64,000 bases of DNA from Sclerodactyla briareus (Eukaryota; Echinodermata; Holothuroidea; Dendrochirotida; Sclerodactylidae): the NCBI GenBank assembly GCA_026419785.1, contig JAODTK010001221.1:124001-188000 (forward strand), read 5' to 3'. Shown in pieces: positions 58,896 to 64,000 of this stretch (position 1 is its first letter; every line of letters begins with the position of its first letter). A program made the position numbers and the translations under genes. The notes beneath the pieces were generated by a model, which saw only the letters and a program-made list of their open reading frames with translations, searched no databases and was not told the DNA's origin.

Positions 58896-59869
58896 ATGGT
58901 TATTCCAATATTTTTAACCTAATATGACCTCATGAATAATGTCTTTAATTTTTGGAATGAGTTTTTATTTCAATCTCGAATCTGAGGCATCAGGATTTTG
59001 AACGCTATTAAAACCTCAACAAAACCTAAAAGCTTGATTCCGCACCATTAGCACAACTGGAGTCATAACACACAGACAAACAACTGCACATCTGTGATAA
59101 CGCTCTAGCGCAAACTAACTGGAAACCTAGATACTATACAGCAGCTCTCCGGTAGAAGGTAATTACTTTTTACCATTTTGCAAACAAGTTTGTGATTTTT
59201 TTCTTATACAGATAATAAGCTTCATATACTGTGGTCAAATTATTGGAGGCGATGCAGGAAGGTGGAGGGGGGGGTGGGGAAACATGATCCCTTTCAATTT
59301 AACATTTGGCAGTGATGGTCAAAATTATACATCTACCCAGCTGCATTGACTTTAATATTTTAATACATGATAGTCTCATTTTGTAAATGGAGATGGTATA
59401 GCAAAAAATATGAGCAAGAATCGTACCCGATGTTGCGTTCTTGTTCTGGAAAGTACCATGTAAAACATCAATACCGTATATTCTCTAAAAACCGCTTCGA
59501 TACTTTGTGAAGAACTTTCAAAGGTGCATCAATGAGAGAGACCAAAACACAAACACATTTAGGACTAATGTTAACACTACATGTACATGTACATTACACA
59601 CACCGTAGGCTTAAGGTTAGGTGTAACGTTACGACATAAACACATGACTATTAATCATTTAACGATGTAAGCATGCATTTCGCCACTTAAGACACAAACA
59701 CTGTTGATGATACATTTGGATTCAGGGATGAACATTCATGCAGCGGCAGGGGCAGGATGGAGTGGTGCCTCCACCCACCCCCCCCCCCTCCCCCATCGAA
59801 AATGTGGATTTGCCATCTTTTTCATGCAAGCTAGCTTCGAACTCCTGCCACTCACTGCAATTAAAACAA
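58896..59869. other. Region without a supported gene
   Basis: C-rich tract 59776-59795; otherwise nothing recognised. Confidence 0.3.
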
Positions 59870-60510
59870 GGCGACCGCCCCCAGTTTCGCTGGTACGCGA
59901 TCAGTGTTTTCATGATTCTCACCATGCGAACAAATTTACAGGCATTAAGATGTGCTGCCTTAAGATTCTGGTATTAGCAATTGACAAGAAACAGCCTACA
60001 ATCAGTGACCAATTTCAAATCCATAAGGAATGATTATTGACAAGTTACCATATAAGTTTGTGGAAATGTGACTGAGATTGCTAAATTATGCAAATTTAGA
60101 CAATAATCAAACTTCTGTGGACCCATTATCAGTTCAGTTATCTCAGGACCAATTGTGAACCACATTTTTACTTCCACTCCATTAGAATTCAACAACGTGA
60201 ACATTGGCATGATTGACGGCAATTTGTACACACTGCATAAACCCCCCTTAGTGACTGATGATTCAAGTTCCAGTTTGGCGATGGCGAGATTAAAGGTTAG
60301 ACCACAGCTCATAGTGTGACAAATGGTCCTATCTAATATAAAGTTTGTCTGTATATCTCAGTGTCACCCATAAGATTCATTTAATTAACCAGCCCTCCAA
60401 GGGAGTTACTCCCCCCCCAGCTATCTCACACCCAGAGTACGCAGGTGTATCGGACAAAGTGACCACTAGTCTCCTTTGAACAAATTTCAGGCCGAAACAA
60501 AAATCAGATT
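59870..60510 (+). repeat. Family A interspersed repeat, copy 5
   Basis: Starts 'acaaggcgaccgcccccagtttcgctgg', continues 'agattctggtattagcaattgacaagaaacagcct' and 'ggaatgattattgacaagttacc', and ends 'ttcaggccgaaacaaaaatc'. It is shorter in the middle than copies 2 and 3. Confidence 0.75.
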
Positions 60511-60559
60511 GTATTGACCCCTACGTGACTTTAATGGATTCAATGACATGGCGTTTTAT

Positions 60560-62130
60560 AAACCAGAAAGCCAAAAGGCTTAGTGATCCTTGACTGTTCT
60601 GTCAACCATAGCCAGACACACGGACAAATGGGAGATAGCTACCGTCATTATGGGCAACATAATGTCTGACAAAGTTTACTATCTTCACCAACCAACTCAT
60701 AGGGTTCCTGTACCCTTTGATAAGAAAGCTACACACTAAATGTCAAGGTTTCAGACTTTGAACGATGGAACTGGATGACCTCTGGACCTGACCCCAAAAC
60801 AATAGGGCTCATGTAATCACCATGGGAAGGAATACACAAACCAAGTATGAGCCTCATGAACCCCGCCCTTACCAAAACACATAGGGTTCATTTACTCACC
60901 ATGAGAAAGATACACACTAATTTCAACCTGATCAGGGACCCAAACGTCTGACTTACCGGGTTAAAGGTTTTCAGACCTTCGACTCTGGTGACCTCAGATG
61001 ACCTCTGACCGGACCCCAAAACAATAGGGTCATGTACTCATCATGGGGAACACAATACCAAGTATGAGCTTCATCCATCCGGGTGGGGTTTGAGTTATCG
61101 TGTTTACAAACCAAAAATTGGCCCAAAAGATCGAATTTTTAACAATTTTCTATTTTCGACCAAAATTCACTCCCACCTAAACCAAAAAAACAATAGGGTT
61201 CATGTATCCCATAAGAAAGTTACACACCTAATTCAAACTTGAGATACGACCAACGTCGGGATTATCGTGTTTACAAGTTTTCAGCCTTTGACTTGGTTGA
61301 CCTCAGATAACCTTGACTGACCCAAAAAACAATAGGGTTCATGTACTCATCATGGGGCAACCACACATACCAAGTACAGTATGAGCTTCATCCATCCGGG
61401 GGTGGGTCGAGTTATCGCGGGTTTACAAGCCAAATTGGCCAAATATCAAATTTTTCCCAAATGTTCTATTTTGGACCAAAATCCCCCCGGACCTGAACCA
61501 AACACAACAGGGTCATGCTACTCCCCATAAGAAAAGCATATACACTAATTCAACTGCATAAGATCAACCGTTCTGGACTTGTTGTGTTGACAAGGTTGTC
61601 AGACTTTGACTTGGGACCTCATTAGGACCTCTGACCTGACCCAAAAAACCTAGGGTTCATGTACTCATCATGGGGACACACATACAAGTATGAGCTTCAT
61701 CCATCCGGGTGGTGGTTGAGTTATCGTGTTGACAAGCAAAATTGGCCCAAAATACTTCGGAATTTTCACCCAAATTTTTATTGTCAACCAAAAAATTCAC
61801 TCCCGATCTGACCAAAAACAATGGGTTCCTGTACTCCCATAAGAAAGCTATACACCTAATTTCAACTGATCAGACAACCGTTCTGGGATATCGTGGTCTA
61901 CAAGGTTTTCAGACTTTGACCTTGGGACCTCAGAGACCTCTGGACATGACCCAAAAAACGGATAGGGTTATGTACTCAGCATGGGGAACACAATACCAAA
62001 TGAGGCGCTGACGACCGACTGATCACGTATCGTGGTTTACAAGCTGGGCGTCACACACCTACACACCATCACACACACACACACACACACACACACACCA
62101 CAACGTGACTGCATAGATTCCTCTGACTTG
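60560..62130 (-). repeat. Family B element with ~310-bp internal tandem repeat and terminal CA tract
   Basis: 'aacaataggg.tcatgtactcatcatgggg' recurs near 61020, 61328, 61640 and 61956, a period of about 310 bp. Within each unit a second 'aacaatagggttc.tgtactcccataagaaag' lies about 150 bp away, so units are dimeric. The left end 'aagccaaaaggcttagtgatccttgactg' and right end '(CA)n..gcatagattcctctgactt' equal those of the short copy at 17690-17930. The reverse complement aligns to 10190-10960. Likely a non-autonomous element whose interior is a satellite. Confidence 0.85.
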
Positions 62131-62134
62131 TAAG

Positions 62135-64000
62135 GAATGCAAAATGTTACACTCCATGTGATGCATCCACGTCCCTCCCCTAGAAGCCAATTGCATTCAA
62201 TGAACACCCAATGTTATTGCGAAAAAAGGCTAGTAAATAAATTATAGCACAATGGTGAAACTTCCGCCTTACAGATATTTCAATCTATGATTATGGCCCG
62301 AAGACAGTTTGTAAACCCCTAAGTGACTTTGAATGACGTTTAATGACTTGGCAGTTTTTCTGAAAATTGTAACTCCCATTGATACATCCACTTCCTAGGA
62401 GCATTTTGCATTCTGATGAACATGCCCAGTGCTATAGTCAAAAAGTACTAAAATCAGTTTTTTTTCCCTACGTGAATTTGATGACCTTTAATGACATGAA
62501 GTTTTTATAAAAATTGTTACTCTCATGTGAGAATCCACTCCTAGAAGCTATTGCATTCCAAGGAAACTACGCCCAATGTTATTGCGGGAAAAGCTAGTAA
62601 ATTAAACTTTGACCCCTTGTAACTACCGAAGTACGTGTCCGATCGAAGCGGGAGTTGGTTCTCCCCATAAAGCACACAAGGTTTATCACATATCCGAAAA
62701 AAAAATACAGTTTCCTATTTTTTTTTGCCGTAACTTACTAAATAAGCACATTTATTAAAGACTCAACATTAACCACATGACCAACCGACAGAGGGTAAAT
62801 GAGGTCAGAGGTAACACCATATGCAGGTCAAACAATTATATACAATGGTGAAACCTTCAAGCCTTCACGGATATTCAATTCACGAATTATGGCCCAAAAC
62901 AGTTGTGACCCCTAAGTGACCTTGAATGACAGATTAGTGGCATTAAATGACCTCTGGGGCCCTTCGGGGGGTTTTTTTTTTTCCCTTATGTACAATTCAT
63001 TGGGACATAGAAAACCCCTCTCCACAAGGTCGTCAAATCCACAAGAATTCAAAAAATATGCAGAAAATTATGCAAAGTTAGACTACTTAATTAGCATATA
63101 TCCAGCCAGGAATCTGATCGATCCGTGTACTCTTCATAGTAATTATATACCCTGAACGGCCAATACCAATGCATACACGATCGAGAGAGTATCTTGGTGG
63201 ACCAAAAAAAGGATGAAATAAGTTTTTTTTGACCCCTAAATGACTTTGATGACCTCAATGACATGGCAGTTTTCATAAAAATTGTCACTCTCAATGTGAT
63301 GCATCAATCTAGAAGCATATTGCATTCCAATGAACACGCCCAATGTTATTGCGAGAAAAAGTATTAATTACACTTAGCCCTTGTCAAACTACCAAAGTAA
63401 GGTGTCCGATCGAAGGCGGGAGTTGGCTCTCCTCCATAGAGACACAAACGTCTATCACATATCAAAAATAAAAAAAAGTTTCTATTTTTTTGCCCTGTAC
63501 CTCTTCTTTATTATAAGCACCTATATTCAAAAAAGACTCAACCTTTAACACATAACCACTCGACAGAGGTCAAATTGTGGTCAGACGGTCACACACATGC
63601 AGGTCAAACAATATTATATCACAATGGTGAACTTCCAGCCTTCACAGATATTTTCAATTCTTGATATGGCCAGAAACAGTTTTGACCCCTAAGTGACCTT
63701 GAAGACCTTGATGAAGTCAGTGGCAGTAGTTTTTATGAAAATGTACACGATCATGTGCTCATCCACTTCCTAGGAGACATTTGCATTCTGATGAACATGC
63801 CCAGTTGCTATGCCAAAAAAGTACCGAAAATCAGTTTTGACCCCTACGTGATCCTTGATGACCTTCAATGACATGGCAAGTTTTATTAAAATTGTCACTC
63901 TCCATGTGATGCATCCACTCCTAGAAGCTATTGCATTCCAAGAACACGCCCAATGTTATTGCGAAAACAGCTATTAAATGAAAATTAGCCCCCTGTAACT
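62135..64000 (+). repeat. Family C nested tandem repeat, continues past the window
   Basis: Small modules of about 150 bp ('gacccctaagtgaccttgaatgac', 'catggcagtttt.ataaaaattgt.actc', 'tcctagaagc.attgcattc.aatgaaca', 'cgcccaatgttattgcgaaaa') alternate as two types and sit in a larger unit of about 600-770 bp marked by 'taccgaagtacgtgtccgatcgaagcgggagttgg' (62626, 63390). The right edge is cut by the window. Frames inside are not genes. Confidence 0.85.

Noticed and set aside
62066..62098. CA tract considered as an independent microsatellite
   Set aside because: It occupies the same position in both family B elements with ends, so it is part of that element.
1..64000. CRISPR arrays, prokaryotic operons or phage genes
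   Set aside because: No long frames, ribosome-binding sites or short regularly spaced palindromic repeats with unique spacers; the window is animal-type DNA.

Overview
This window looks like nuclear DNA of a non-vertebrate animal. It has no operons, long ORFs or bacterial signals. It is AT-rich and is made largely of decayed interspersed repeats, tandem arrays, short DNA transposons and fragments of non-LTR retrotransposons, with a few short ORFs that could be exons. The 3' ends of CR1/L2-like elements, the many hAT-like miniature elements and the long transposon-like units with internal tandem repeats and a terminal GATA or CA microsatellite would fit a marine deuterostome such as an echinoderm. 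That placement is a judgement from texture, not a demonstrated assignment. Many tandem copies differ by single-base indels, so some breaks in reading frames may be assembly error.

Layout. 1-231: a complete 151-bp hAT-like miniature element with target-site duplication. 1380-5480: a large array ending in three ~1-kb units, each with a degenerate GGAT/GATA block. 6660-9260: a ~96-bp minisatellite with an A-B-C higher-order pattern, interrupted by a 780-bp inverted-repeat element. 10190-10960: three ~290-bp repeats. 12600-13930: a family-A repeat, then a family-F repeat holding a 27-bp minisatellite. 15837-16235: hAT-like miniature element. 17095-18950: two GAGGCC-rich elements. 20160-21090: family A. 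21930-22402: a reverse-transcriptase remnant beside a complete hAT-like miniature element. 25040-26670: two tandem arrays. 27395-28165 and 33235-34865: relatives of the first large array. 28960-30780: family A with flanking duplications. 34985-35520: a tRNA-related SINE-like element. 37950-38365, 44277-44510 and 49702-49960: three CR1/L2-like 3' ends. 46501-47076, 54941-55160, 56427-57805 and 57905-58895: further DNA-element candidates. 50148-50255 and 52222-52738: two foldback elements built from a repeated CTCTATGTTCYGACA motif. 59870-60510: family A. 60560-62130 and 62135-64000 (running off the window): two long tandem-repeat elements.

No protein-coding gene can be named. Several short open stretches lie between plausible splice sites (19313-19486, 23968-24135, 27104-27278, 30854-30968, 31491-31653, 35524-35884, 36717-36803, 41381-41521, 42764-42941, 48547-48826, 54248-54433). 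Some neighbouring ones agree in codon phase and could be exons of one or more + strand genes with repeat-filled introns. All are low confidence. The sound content of the window is its repeats. The most interesting parts are the higher-order minisatellite with its inserted element, the foldback family, and the transposon-like units that carry internal tandem arrays.
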